Source of the DNA: Bufo bufo
Lineage: Eukaryota > Chordata > Amphibia > Anura > Bufonidae
Assembly (NCBI RefSeq): GCF_905171765.1
Contig: NC_053390.1
Location: forward strand, 515,988,852-516,052,851
DNA length: 64,000 nucleotides
Direction: 5' to 3'
The number at the start of each line of letters is the position of its first letter. Position 1 is the first letter of the stretch. A program made the translations under genes and the position numbers. Positions 1 through 11,405 of the stretch are shown here, piece after piece. The notes under the pieces were generated by a model. It was not told the origin of the DNA. It did no database searches and worked only from the letters and a program-made list of their open reading frames with translations.

Positions 1-255
1 GGGTCACATGCTGCACTGGCCAATCACAGCCATGGCATTAGTAGGCATGGCTGTGATGGCTTCTAAGGGTACACGAGTTAAACGCTTGTTGATTGGATGC
101 TCTGCAGACTTCAAATAGCGCCTTTCAATCGCCGAACACCAAACCCGAACCCGAACTTTTACTGAAATTCGGGTTTGGGTTCGGGTCCGGGGTCCAAAAA
201 TCCTAAAGTTCGGTACGAACCTGAACTTTACAGTTCGGGTTCACTCAACCCTAGT
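1..255. repeat. Partial interspersed repeat cut by the window edge
   Basis: Positions 125-255 are built from repeated CGAACCCGAAC / GTTCGGGTTC words in both orientations, the look of a terminal inverted repeat of a non-autonomous DNA transposon. It ends near the word CAACCCTAG at about 255. The other end lies outside the window, so no target duplication can be checked. No coding potential is seen. The superfamily is not determined. Confidence 0.45.
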
Positions 256-580
256 CCTCAATGCACTGGATTTGTTCTTCTTTGTGTCGAAACACAGTGA
301 TGTTATGTTTTGCCATAACTACTGCCACAATTCCTTGTTACATAATATTGAAATGTAACCAGTAACCACTTATAGTAACAACAATAATTATACTGCTCAC
401 CCTCGGTCATGGAACAGTACGCCCTGGCTCCTCAATGTGCGTTTCACGTTTTGCTTGGTCAGAAGATTTAATGGGGAAGGGGAGAAGACATCTGCCAATT
501 GGAGGTCTGCCTGCTCAACACATGTGTAAAATTTGTATCCGGGGTAGGAGTCAATTTGGCACATGCCCGGTCTTCATACT
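256..580. other. Unassigned spacer
   Basis: I see no gene, clear repeat boundary or RNA structure here. The only open frame is about 60 codons and resembles nothing I know. Confidence 0.4.
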
Positions 581-1487
581 ATTCAAAAAGGTAATCCTAA
601 AACATAACATTTATTAGTAATACAAATAAAATAAGTTGTGCCCACAGATAAAGTGCAAAACAAAATCAGCAATTGGGATCAAGGGTATATGAACCCCCGA
701 TTATACAACCATTAGTATCCCAAAAGAAAGAATATAAATAAAGTGCACGGCGGCACTGATAACCAGCACGCCCTACCAGTACCAAGGGACGGTCATCAGA
801 TCCTTCTCTGATTACTTGAGCCATATAATACCCATCTGAGGGTGATGTCCAATCAACAAAAAGATGGCAGTGATACTCAGCTATGTAGGGTCCCTATTGA
901 TGCCCTGTGGCTAGCAAACCGCTTCACCCTGATACTAGGAAATATGTAGCAGCCTGACCACAGGGCATTCGTCCTGATAAGGGCGACCCCGTCCAGAACC
1001 TGTCCCTCAGCAATAAAAATCTATATGTCCCTATATGTACAAGAAACACTCCCTACACGCATGTTTCACTGTCAGGACAACAGCAGTTCATCAGGGGAGA
1101 TGAAAAAGTATTAGGAATCAATATATAAGGATAAACTACCGATCCCATACAGCAAGTTAAAGATTGTACGTCTGCTGGTAGAAAGGGGTACCAAGGTGGT
1201 GGGACCCCCCAAGGGCAACCTCGAAAATGGGAGGTAAAGGTGGTGCAGGGTAAAGATAAAAATCCCTGCACATGGGGCGCCCCTGGAAGGACGTGCTGGT
1301 TATCAGTGCCGCCGTGCACTTTATTTATTTATATTCTTTCTTTTGGGATAGTAATGGTTGTATAATCGGGGGTTCATATACCCTTGATCCCAATTGCTGA
1401 TTTTGTTTTGCACTTTATCTGTGGATACAACTTATTTTATTTGTATTACTAATAAATGTTATGTTTTAGGATTACCTTTTTGAATTG
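581..1487. mobile_element. Fold-back element made of two inverted Penelope-like pieces
   Basis: The ends are near-identical inverted arms of about 190 bp (581-772 and 1291-1487). Read outward, each arm runs through TTATTTTATTTGTATTACTA and TTTTAGGATTACC. The same order of words (TTTTATTTGTATTTTAGG, then TTTTTAGGATTTTACC) occurs in the Penelope terminal repeat at 29630-29665. The unique middle holds a hammerhead ribozyme core on the minus strand upstream of the left arm, as in Penelope pseudo-LTRs. I therefore read it as a 5'-truncated minus-strand piece joined head-to-head to a shorter plus-strand piece. No protein remains. No clear target duplication was found. An unrelated fold-back transposon is the alternative. 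Confidence 0.6.
1049..1099 (-). ncRNA. Hammerhead ribozyme
   Basis: Read on the minus strand, this 51 nt segment has every core part in order: stem I 5' strand CUCCC, the box CUGAUGA, stem II ACUG/CAGU around a 12 nt loop, the box GAAA, a short stem III ACA/UGU closing a UGCG loop, a predicted cleavage site after GUA, and stem I 3' strand GGGAG, which pairs perfectly with the first strand. Hammerheads with very short stem III are known from Penelope-like terminal repeats. Activity is inferred, not shown. Confidence 0.75.
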
Positions 1488-2121
1488 TATGATTTGATCC
1501 CTGGTAATCTGAAGCGCAGGCATTTATCAGTTCTGGCTTTAACTTTTGAATAATACATTCCCAGTCTTCCTTGCTCCTCCACAGGATACTTCTCCCCACC
1601 ATCCAAAGCGTCAGCACAACTCCATGGGAACCATGTCACACACAAGCCCACTCCCCATGGTGGTGTACCATAAGTAACCCGAAGAGACAACACTGTCTTG
1701 CTCCCTACTTCCTCCCCTCGTAACATACTATTTCTCATTGGCAGCTCTAAATTAAAGAAAACTTAAACACCATCATGCTAATAACAGATAAGGTTATAAT
1801 GGTGGTTACAATCTTAAATCTGTTATCAGCATAATAGTATTTATGTTGTCTTTAATGTGCAGCTGTCAATAGAGAAATGCAGGTTATGAGGTAAGGGCAC
1901 TATGTTGAACTTATGCTACACCATCATAAGTGGTGTGTATAGCTTGATAGGAACATGGTGATTTTCCCATAGACTGCAATGGTAAACCACTGGTATAAGT
2001 GATCAAATGTTCACATTGGTCACAAGTTGAAGCCCTTTAAAGGAACTAAAAATAGAGGTAAAAACAAGTTTTTTAAAATATAACAATATAAAAAAATCAT
2101 CCCCTTTCCCCATTTTACAAA
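1488..2121. other. AT-rich spacer with a weak inverted repeat
   Basis: No gene is supported. A short imperfect inverted repeat (ATGCTAATAACAGAT near 1775 against ATCTGTTATCAGCAT near 1816) may be the core of a small hairpin element. From about 2030 the AT-rich sequence continues on the far side of the Tc1 insertion at 4829, so that element landed inside an older repeat. Confidence 0.4.
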
Positions 2122-2342
2122 TACAGTTGCAAGAAAAAGTATGAGAACCCTTTGGAATGATATGGATTTCTGCACAAATTGGTCATAAAATGTGATCTGA
2201 TTTTCATCTAAGTCACAACAATAGACAATCACAGTCTGCTTAAACTAATAACACACAAATAATTAAATGTTACCATGTTTTTATGAAACACACCATGTAA
2301 ACATTCACAGTGCAGGTGGAAACAGTATGTGAACCCTTGCAT

Positions 2343-4443
2343 TTAATAACAGGTTGAACCTCCTTTGGCAGCAATAACTTCAACCAAACATTTCCTGTAA
2401 TTGCAGATCTGACGTGCACAACGGTCAGGAGTAATTCTTGACCATTCCTCTTTACAGAACTGTTTCAGTTCAGCAATATTCTTGGGATGTCTGGTGTGAA
2501 TCGCTTTCTTGAGGTCATGCCACAGCATCTCAATCGGGTTGAGGTCAGGACTGGGCCACTCCAGAAGGCGTATTTTCTTCTGTTTAAGCCATTCTGTTGT
2601 TGATTTACTTCTATGCTTTGGGTCGTTGTCCTGTTGCAACACCCATCTTCTGTTGAGCTTCAGCTGGTGGACAGATGGTGGACAGATGGCCATAAGTTCT
2701 CCTGCAAAATGTCTTGATAGACTTGGGAATTCATTTTTCCTTCAATGATAGCAATCTGTCCAGGCTCTGACGCAGCAAAGCAGCCCCAAACCATGATGCC
2801 CCCACCACCATACTTCACAGTTGGGATGAGGTTTTGATGTTGGTGTGCTGTGCCTCTTTTTCTCCACACATAGTGTTGTGTGTTTCTTCCAAACAACTCA
2901 ACTTTGGTTTCATCTGTCCACAGAATATTTTGCCAGTACTGCTGTGGAACATCCAAGTGCTCTTGTGCAAACTGTAAACGTACAGCAATGTTTTTTTGGA
3001 CAGCAGTGGCTTCCTCTGTGGTATCCTCCCATGAAATCCATTCTTGTTTAGTGTTTTACGTATCATAAATTTGCTAACAGGGATGTTAGTGCGGTACGCA
3101 GCCCTGCAGGGTATTGCGATCTGAGGTCACGGTTACTTAGGCAAACGAGGGTTGCTATGGGTTACTCACAGTTTCTGGGATGACCTTAGGCAGGCGTACA
3201 GCAGTGATGGAGAGGCTGGCACAGAAGTCCTCTGGGGCACTCTCTGTATATAGGGACCAGGCCTGATGGTGGGTGTGGTGCCCTGGATGTTGCAGATGTT
3301 TAATGTGCCTAGGGCAAGGTCCCTTTAAGGTTCGTGACGCCAGTGCCTGTAAAGGTGGCACGCCATTTTATAGTTGTAATAAGTGAGGAACACAGTGTTG
3401 TGGTGAACCAAACTTTTCTTTACTGGAAACAGTTCAAACTTTATACAATTTAGGTTCAGTTCCACTTTGCAGCATTAATCAATAGCAGGCTCTTACAACA
3501 ATGGCAGGTAATGTTCTTTGCAAGATACTCAGAGGGTAAAATCAACACTCACAGACCAGGCTGCACTATTTCCTCAGATATCCTGGCTGTCTGTATCCAA
3601 AGGCCCGTATGCCCTAATGCTGGCTTTTATCCTTGGTAGCAATCCTCCTCAGGTATATATCCCTTGCTTTAGTTTAATGATCCTTCTGCCCTTCAGCTTA
3701 CTTGACTAGCTGGAACACTGGCTCTGCTTTGGTTAGGGAACTGCAGGTTTCTCCCAGGAGGAAAACTCTTCTCTTGGGGTGAATCTTCTGAGCTAACAAA
3801 GGCTCAGAAACTTCAGGCAGGCTATAATCCTTCACTAGCCTCCTGGTGGCAACTAGAAGCCTGGGCTGTTTAGCTGCATGTCAGGAGGAGGCCCTCAGCT
3901 TGTCTCTCCACAGACTCCTGACTACACAGACTCACCACTCCCTGTCTGGGTCTGAATATATATACTAGGGGCTCTCTAGCTCCCTCTAGTGTCTAGGATG
4001 TTAAACTACACCATAATAGGCCTGCTGCACATATCACAGGAAAAATACACATTAAATGCATTAAAATGTACTGTGAAATACACTGCCACTGTCCCTCAGG
4101 AATAAGAGTACCACGTGGCCCAATTGACCCTTGTGTAGTGCCCACATATACCTAGTGGGACACTACATTAGCATATGCCAGAGACTTTTGTAAGTCTTTA
4201 GCTGACATTCTAGGATTTTTCTTCACCTCATTGAGCAGTCTGCCCTGTGCTCTTGCAGTCATCTTTACAGGACGGCCACTCCTAGGGAGAGTAGCAGCAG
4301 TGCTGAACTTTCTCCATTTATAGACAAGTTGTCTTACCGTGGACTGATGAACAGCAAGGTTTTTGGAGATACTTTATAACCCTTTCTAGCTTTATGCAAG
4401 TCAAAAATTCTTAATCTTCTGAGAGCTCTTTTGTGCGAGGCAT
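2343..4443 (-). pseudogene. Tc1-family DDE transposase, broken
   Basis: It once encoded a cut-and-paste transposase. From the 3' side it reads RKTLNKNG (HTH region end), the first catalytic block with [12 protein letters not shown] (near 2890-2915), a GGGGIMVWGCF block, then DNDPKHRSK and DLNPIEMLW. Frame changes occur near 2680 and 2950, and the N-terminal helix-turn-helix half lies beyond the LTR insertion, starting at the ATG at 4443 and soon hitting a stop. The usual [12 protein letters not shown] block is [10 protein letters not shown] here, so two residues are missing and the DD34E spacing becomes 32. It cannot make an active enzyme. Confidence 0.88.
3090..4167 (-). mobile_element. Solo LTR of a retrotransposon inside Tc1-A
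   Basis: The 1078 bp insert begins TG and ends CA and is flanked by a 4 bp direct repeat TTAG (3086-3089 and 4168-4171). Removing it and one TTAG restores the Tc1 sequence. On the minus strand it starts with a near-palindrome, TGTAGTGTCCC...GGGCACTACA, and has a TATATATA box near 3960. No PBS, PPT or coding follows, so it is a solo LTR left by recombination. A Ty3/Gypsy origin is a guess. Confidence 0.7.
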
Positions 4444-4828
4444 CATTCACATCAGGCAATGCTTCTTGTGAAAAGCAAACCCAGAACTGGTGTGTGTTTT
4501 TTTTTATAGGGCAGGGCAGCTGTAACCAACACCTCCAATCTCATCTCATTGATTGGACTCCAGTTGGCTGACACCTTACTCCAATTAGCTCTTGGAGATG
4601 TCATTAGTCTAGGGGGTTCACATACTTTTTCCACCTGCACTGTGAATGTTTACATGGTGTGTTCAATAAAAACATGGTAACATTTAATTCTTTGTGTGTT
4701 ATTAGTTTAATCAGACTGTGATTGTCTATTTTTGTGACTTAGATGAAGATCAGATCACATTTTATGACCAATTTGTGCAGAAATCCATATCATTCCAAAG
4801 GGTTCACATACTTTTTCTTGCAACTGTA

Positions 4829-5111
4829 TAAAAACTAAACAATAAAAAAAATTAAGATTATTGATTTTGCTGCATCCGAAAATGCCTGAACTATTAAAAT
4901 CTGAGAATTTATCCCATATGGTAAATGTCCTTACAGACAAAAAATCTAAATGGCTGAATTGACTTTTTTTTGTCAATTATAAAAATTTGAATAATTTTTT
5001 TTTTTAAAAGTCATACATTGAAATTGTACTAAAACCATACTAAAACATAAGTAAAATGATACAGTTTTGGTATCTCTGTACTGAACTGTGGGGGGAGGAA
5101 GGGGGATTCAG
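4829..5111. other. AT-rich repeat sequence, no gene
   Basis: This continues the AT-rich sequence seen before 2121. It has homopolymer A and T runs and resembles the noncoding repeat at 20958-21361. No coding potential is seen. Confidence 0.4.
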
Positions 5112-5804
5112 TTCTACTCATTTACAATTTTTCCAGTTTTCCACTACATAGTAACATAGTTTGTAAGACTGAAAAAGACATCTGTCCTTCCCGTTCCATC
5201 CAGTTGATCGAGAGGAAGGGAAAAAAAAACCCGTGAGGTAGAAGACCATTTTCCTCATTTTAGGGGAATAAAATTCCTTCAAGTCTTCAATCAAGCAGTC
5301 AGAATAACTCCCTGGATCAACGACCCCTCCAGAAATCGAATAACTATAACCTGTAATATTATTAGACTCCAGAAATATATAGAGGCCCCTCTTGAACTTT
5401 TTTTGTGAATTTACCATCACCACCTCCTAAGACAGAGAGTTTCACAGTCTCACTGCTCTTACAGTAAAGAATCCTCTTCTATGTTTGTGTAGAAACTTTT
5501 TTTCCTCTAGACACAGAGAATGTCCCCTCGTCACAGTCACAATACTGGGGATAAATAGATGATGGGAGAAATCTACTGACCCCTGATATATTTATACATA
5601 GTTATTAGATCTCCCCTCCGTCATTTTTTTTTCTAAAGTGAATAACCCTAATTTTGATAATCTTTCTGGGTACTGTAGTCCACCCATTCCAGTTATTACT
5701 TTCAGTGCCCTCCCCTGAACCCTCTCCAGCTCTTGTTCCGGTGATTTGTTTATTTTAATCTTTTTAAGATACTGCTGTACTTCTTTCTGGGTCAGACAGC
5801 CCGC
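5112..5804 (-). pseudogene. CR1-type LINE ORF2, 3' end with internal deletion
   Basis: On the minus strand this reads as the C-terminal part of a CR1-like polymerase: a stretch like LERVQ-RALKVITGMGG, LQYPERLSKLGLFTLEK, a loop with SVDFSHHLF, and FFTVRAVRLWNSLS followed by EVVMVNS. Just upstream is VQQYLKKIKINKSP, normally the very start of the RT domain. The text jumps from that motif straight to the C-terminal block, so nearly the whole RT is deleted. Stops and a frameshift are also present. It probably belongs to the same CR1 copy as 12321-14270, split by L1a. The same 3' end occurs at 57640-57795 and 63964-64000. Confidence 0.7.
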
Positions 5805-8800
5805 TTTTTTTTTTTTTTGTTAAAGTTTTTATTTAACGTAACAAGGTACATGTACAGTATCTGATACGCCTAGCAAGGCATAGTGGATGCAAAGATGTAT
5901 TACATTCCAAACAGAAAAAGGCAGGTGACATTGTTTTCATTCACAGTACATTTTAATTGCAGTACATTTGGTAAAAGAGGCAAGTCAACAGATTAATAGT
6001 GTAAACGATCTATAATATGTTAGTATAGTGCTGGTTATAAGCCTTATGAAAGGTGAGGCGAGGAATCTAATAGTTGGCTGGGTATATTGAGCGTGTATAG
6101 AAAGGAGGGTGGGTGAGCCCTTGATGCTAGCTTGGGTGTCTAAATTCCTTCCATAATTGCCATTGACGCTGGAATTTTTGATGATTGCAAGCTTCCCATG
6201 AGGAAAGTTCCTCAAAGCGATAAACCTGGTCAACTTTCAGTTTCCATTGTTCTATGGGGGTAGGGGTAGTGGATAGCCAGTATTTTGGTATTAGTAAACG
6301 AGCGGCTATCAGCAATTGCCTAAAGAGAAAAGAAAGGGGATGTGACACAGCATCGTCGTCTAGGTTAAGTAGGGCTTTACATGCGGACATCTGCACCTTA
6401 GTATGACATATTTGATTGCTAATCTGGAAGATTTCTTTCCACCAAGCATTTATGGTAGGGCAGTCCCACCAAATTTGGATGAAGGTTCCTCTACTGTCAA
6501 GGCATCTCCAGCATCTGTCTGAGGCTGTTGCTGAGTACAATGAGGTTATATCTGATGTTTTATACCATCTGGTTAAGATTTTATATCCGTTTTCATGTAT
6601 GCGGACACATCTAGATGACTTGTCTGAAGAAGACAGTATGTCTGGCAGTGTTAGAATAGGAAAATCCTGTCCTAGGTCCCTCTCCCAATGTTGAATGAAG
6701 GCTGGTTTAGTAAGTAGGGATGGAGTGTTTAGTTTTTTGTATAGTTGCGAGATAAGTTTTCTCGTGGGGGATAGGGTTAGCAATGAGTGATTCAGACCAT
6801 ACTAAAGGGCAAAAAAGGTCGCTCTTCGATATGTGTTGAGAGATAAAGGAGTGTAGATATGAAGTGGAGGATAAGTGCTGGTGACGTGTAGTGAATACTT
6901 TTTGAAATTCCTTAATCTGGAGTAGAGAACCTTCTGGATCAAAGAATGAGAGGACAGAGGTGGTCGATTCTCTCAAATCTCGTGGGGTACATTCAATCAT
7001 AGCAGGAAGGGCTGTTTCCAGGATGTCTTTAATCGAGAGGAGAGGGGACGGGAAGGGTATTGAGCAGTGGGAGGATTGAAACCATTTCCACATGTTTCGA
7101 GTAGCTTGAATAATTGGGTATGGCGAGGATAGGATATTAGTTAGATTATTATTTCCCAGTAGAAGGGATCGGAATGGTTTGTTTAGAAATTCCTGTTCCA
7201 TCGTGACCCACGATTTGGGGTTGGAGGGTTTAAGCCAGTCGACTATTCTGGACAAGGGAACTGCTCTGCCATACATTTCAGGATCTGGCAAAGCAATTCC
7301 TCCTGTATGTTTGGGACGTGAGAGGAGATCAAAGGATAATCTGGGTTTCTTCCCATTCCAAATGAATGAGCGGAATAATTTCTTCAGGGAGTTGTAGTAT
7401 GATTTGTGAATCGGAATGGGCAGGACCTGTTGTAGATATGTAAGACGGTGCAATATTAAAGACATGAGAAGGTTTTTGCGGCCAAACCAGGAGATAGTAG
7501 GAATGTCTAGTTTATCTATGCTGGATGAAATAGACTTTAGCAAGGGGGCGTAGTTGAGTGCAAACAGTTCCAAAGTGTTGGGGCTGATTTTAATCCCTAA
7601 GTAGGTTAAAGAGGGGGAAGACCAGTTAAATGGGGAGTCCTTTTTTAAGTTTCGCTGTGTTGATGGAGGAATCCCAATACAAATCACTAGTGATTTTTGC
7701 TTATTGATTTTGAAGTTGGAAAGGGAACTATAGGTATCCAGGTGTTTTTGAATCGCAGGAAGTGAGTTTTTTGGGTTGGAAGTCATGATCATAATATCGT
7801 CCGCAAAAGCAGCTATCTTATGATCCAGACCTCCCAGCGCCTCTCCTCGAATTTCTGGATCTGCTCTCAGTTTGGTAAGAAGGGCTTCCAGAGCTAGAAT
7901 GAAGAGCAGGGGAGAAAGGGGGCATCCCTGCCGGGTACCATTCTGAATGCGGAAGGAATCAGATAAGTCGCCATTGATTAAGACTGAGGCTGATGCCTGA
8001 GCGTACATTTCAAAGGTGGCTTGTACAAAGGGATCAGGTAGGCCAAATCTATATAGGATTTGTTGCAGAAACGACCAGTTGATTCTATCAAATGCTTTTT
8101 CCGCATCTGTACTCAAGAGAAGAAGAGGTCTGGATCAGATATTAGAGCAATGCACTATATTTAGAACCCTGGATGTATTGTCTCTGCCTTCTCTGCCTCT
8201 GACGAAGGCTACCTGATCCCCGTGTACCATCATGGGAAGAAGGATTGAAAGCCGTTTGGCTAGCATCTTTGCTAGTAGTTTGAGGTCTATGTTGAGGAGG
8301 GAGATAGGTCTATAATTGGCACAATGTTTAGGGTCTTTCCCTTCTTTGGGGATCAGGGTTATGTGGGCTATTGTCATATCTCTGGAGAGCTGTTTTCCCT
8401 GTAGGGCTAAATTACAAACTGAGAGTAGATGAGGGAGTATGTATTGTTTATAGGTTTTATAATACAGAACTGGGAGACCATCCGGGCCTGGGCTTTTGCC
8501 TGGGGGGGATTGTTTCCAAGCAGCAGTGAGTTCTCCCAATGTAAATGGAGAAGCAAGTTTTTGTTTCTGGTTTTTGGTGATGGTTGGTATTGTAAGTGAG
8601 TCTAGGAAGGAGGAGAGAAGGGATGATTGGGCCTCTGGAGTAAGCGTAGGGGACAGGTTATATAGAGCTTCATAGAATTTACAAAATTGGGTACCTATTG
8701 CTTTAGAGGAGTAAAGGGAGGTTCCTTGGGGGGATTCTATTTGGTGAATATAGTTCATCGATCTTTTATTTTTTACTCTGCGCAACATAAACTTAGATGC

Positions 8801-9233
8801 CTTATCTCCATGCGCGAAGAATTTGTGTTGTGAGTTTAATAAATATTTAGCAGTAGAATGCTGTAGGAGGGATCTCAATTCAGCTCTACAGTTTGATAGT
8901 TCTTGCAGTTGTGGGTCCGAAAAGGAGTGCTTATGTAGGGATTCTAGGGATTCTATTTTTTGCATAGGGAATCAAGTTTTTTATTTGGTTCTTTCTTTAG
9001 AAATGCTCCCAGGCTTATGAAATGTCCTCTAATATAAGGTTTATGGGCATCCCACAGGGATTGGTCTGATATCTCTGGGTCCTTATTTAGGGAAAAATAT
9101 TCCTTGAGGAGTTCAGCTATCTTATCTCTAATATTTTGGTTACCTAATAGGGATTTATTTAGACACCATTTAAATTTGCTCGGGTTGGGTAAAGGAGCAG
9201 AGATTGAGAGGGATATGGGGGCATGGTCAGATA

Positions 9234-10848
9234 CAGTGGAGGAAATAATTATTTGACCCCTCACTGATTTTGTAAGTTTGTCCAATGACAAAGAAATGAA
9301 AAGTCTCAGAACAGTATCATTTCAATGGTAGGTTTATTGTAACAGTGGCAGATAGCACATCAAAAGGAAAATCGAAAAAAATAACTTTAAATAAAAGATA
9401 GCAACTGATTTGCATTTCATTGAGTGAAATAAGTATTTGAACCCTCTAACAAAAAAAGACTTAATACTTGGTGGAAAAACCCTTGTTTGCAAGCACAGAG
9501 GTCAAACGTTTCTTGTAATTGATGACCAAGTTTGCGCACATTTTAGGAGGAATGTTGGTCCACTCCTCTTTGCAGATCATCTCTAAATCCCTAAGGTTTC
9601 GAGGCTGTCTCTGTGCAACTCTGAGCTTGAGCTCCCTCCATAGGTTTTCGATTGGATTAAGGTCCGGAGACTGACTAGGCCACTCCATGACCTTAATGTG
9701 CTTCTTCTTGAGCCACTCCTTTGTTGCCTTTGCTGTATTTTTTGGGTCATTGTCGTGCTGGAACACCCATCCACGACCCATTTTCAGTTTCCTGGCAGAG
9801 GGAAGGAGGTTGTCGCTCAGGATTTCACGATACATGGCTCCATCCATTTTCCCGTTTATGCGAATAAGTTGTCCTGTGCCCTTAGCAGAAAAACACCCCC
9901 AAAGCAAAATGTTTCCACCCCCATGCTTGACGGTGGGGACGGTGTTTTGGGGGTCATAGGCAGCATTTTTCTTCCTCCAAACACAGCGAGTTGAGTTAAT
10001 GCCAAAGAGCTCTATTTTGGTCTCATCAGACCACAGCACCTTCTCCCAGTCACTCTCTGAATCATTCAGGTGTTCATTGGCAAACTTCAGACGGGCCTGC
10101 ACATGTGCCTTCCTGAGCAGGGGGAGCTTGCGAGCCCTGCAGGATTTTAATCCATTGCGGTGTAATGTGTTTCCAATGGTTTTCTTGGTGACTGTGGTCC
10201 CTGCTAATTTGAGGTCATTAACTAACTCCTCCCGTGTAGTTCTAGGATGCTTTTTCACCTTTCTCAGAACCATTGACACCCCACGAGGTGAGATCTTGCG
10301 TGGAGCCCCAGAGCGAGGTCGATTGATGGTCATTTTGTGCTCCTTCCATTTTCGAACAATCGCACCAACAGTTGTCACCTTCTCTCCCAGCTTCTTGCTA
10401 ATGGTTTTGTAGCCCATTCCAGCCTTGTGCAGGTCTACAATTTTGTCTCTGACATCCTTGGACAGCTCTTTGGTCTTTCCCATGTTGGAGAGTTTGGAGT
10501 CTGCTTGATTGATTGATTCTGTGGACAGGTGTCTTTTATACAGGTGACTAGTTAAGACAGGTGTCCCTAATGAGGGTGACTAATTGAGTAGAAGTGTCTA
10601 ACCACTCTGTGGGAGCCAGAACTCTTAATGGTTGGTAGGGGTTCAAATACTTATTTCACTCAATGAAATGCAAATCAGTTGCTATCTTTTATTTAAAGTT
10701 ATTTTTTCGATTTTCCTTTTGATGTGCTATCTGCCACTGTTACAATAAACCTACCATTGAAATGATACTGTTCTGAGACTTTTCATTTCTTTGTCATTGG
10801 ACAAACTTACAAAATCAGTGAGGGGTCAAATAATTATTTCCTCCACTG
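9234..10848 (-). mobile_element. Tc1-like transposon Tc1-B, apparently complete
   Basis: The 1615 bp element is flanked by TA (9232-9233, 10849-10850). Its inverted ends are about 205 bp and near-identical, beginning CAGTGGAGGAAATAATTATT, with an inner repeat containing AAATACTTATTTCACTCAAT. One uninterrupted transposase ORF lies between them. It sits inside L1a: joining the flanks restores the L1 TATCTGACCATGC sequence seen in L1b. It looks like one of the youngest insertions in the window. Confidence 0.95.
9461..10483 (-). CDS. Tc1 transposase, full length, DD34E
   Basis: The 340-residue cut-and-paste transposase binds the element's inverted repeats and moves it to TA sites. Residues 1-120 hold the paired helix-turn-helix DNA-binding region ([18 protein letters not shown]-like [24 protein letters not shown]). 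The catalytic domain has D153 in [12 protein letters not shown], a glycine box [15 protein letters not shown] (188-202), D244 in [11 protein letters not shown] and E279 in DLNPIENLW. The D244-E279 gap is 34 residues, and these three positions match those known for Sleeping Beauty. There is no stop or frameshift. The ATG at 10483 opens with MGKTKELS, the usual start. One change, DPKN instead of the common DPKH, could affect activity. Confidence 0.93.
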   Translation of the reverse strand: MGKTKELSKDVRDKIVDLHKAGMGYKTISKKLGEKVTTVGAIVRKWKEHKMTINRPRSGAPRKISPRGVSMVLRKVKKHPRTTREELVNDLKLAGTTVTKKTIGNTLHRNGLKSCRARKLPLLRKAHVQARLKFANEHLNDSESDWEKVLWSDETKIELFGINSTRCVWRKKNAAYDPQNTVPTVKHGGGNILLWGCFSAKGTGQLIRINGKMDGAMYREILSDNLLPSARKLKMGRGWVFQHDNDPKNTAKATKEWLKKKHIKVMEWPSQSPDLNPIENLWRELKLRVAQRQPRNLRDLEMICKEEWTNIPPKMCANLVINYKKRLTSVLANKGFSTKY

Positions 10849-11405
10849 TAGGTGAATGGACCCTATTTTAGGTCCATGACAGAGCTGGAGGTGTTTCTTA
10901 GATACAAATAAGTAGTCCAAACGTTGGTACGTACCATGAGTGTTGGAATAGAAGGTGTAGTCAGCTGTGTTTGGGTTTAAAGTACGCCTTATGTCTATAA
11001 GGTGAAGATTCCAAAAGCCCTCTCTTATGAAGCGTAAGGTTCTAAGTGCAAGGGCAGATTTTAGAGTTGAGGAGTCTAGTTGTGGATTTAAGGTAGCATT
11101 TAGGTCACCTCCTACGACAATTAGACCTTCTGCAAAGGACTCAATAATAGGGAAGACTCCGGAGAACCAGGTGTACTGTCCCGTGTTAGGGGCATAGAGG
11201 TTGATGATTGTGTACATTTGGGGGCCAATATGACCCTTGACCAATAAGTATCTTCCACTAGGGTCCTGCAAATGGGAGATGTATTAAAAGGGAACCTTCC
11301 TCTGAAACCCAATACTCACCCCCCCAGAAGCAGATGAATTTCCTCCACAATGAAACCACTGGTAGTAGTGGGCAAAGGAGAGATTGGGGTAGTGATTGAA
11401 TTTAA

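Larger units (their letters stand above)
2124..4826 (-). mobile_element. Tc1-like transposon (Tc1-A), split by a solo LTR
   Basis: It is flanked by TA dinucleotides (2122-2123 and 4827-4828). The two ends are inverted copies of about 210 bp starting CAGTTGCAAGAAAAAGTATG, and each has a second inner repeat (GTTCACATACTTTTTCCACC type), an IR/DR layout usual for vertebrate Tc1 elements. The interior carries a decayed minus-strand transposase and is interrupted by an LTR at 3090-4167. Without that LTR the element is about 1.6 kb, the normal Tc1 size. Confidence 0.9.

Noticed and set aside
9687..10412. Plus-strand open frames up to 137 codons across Tc1-B
   Set aside because: They are antisense shadows of the intact minus-strand transposase and show no independent motif.
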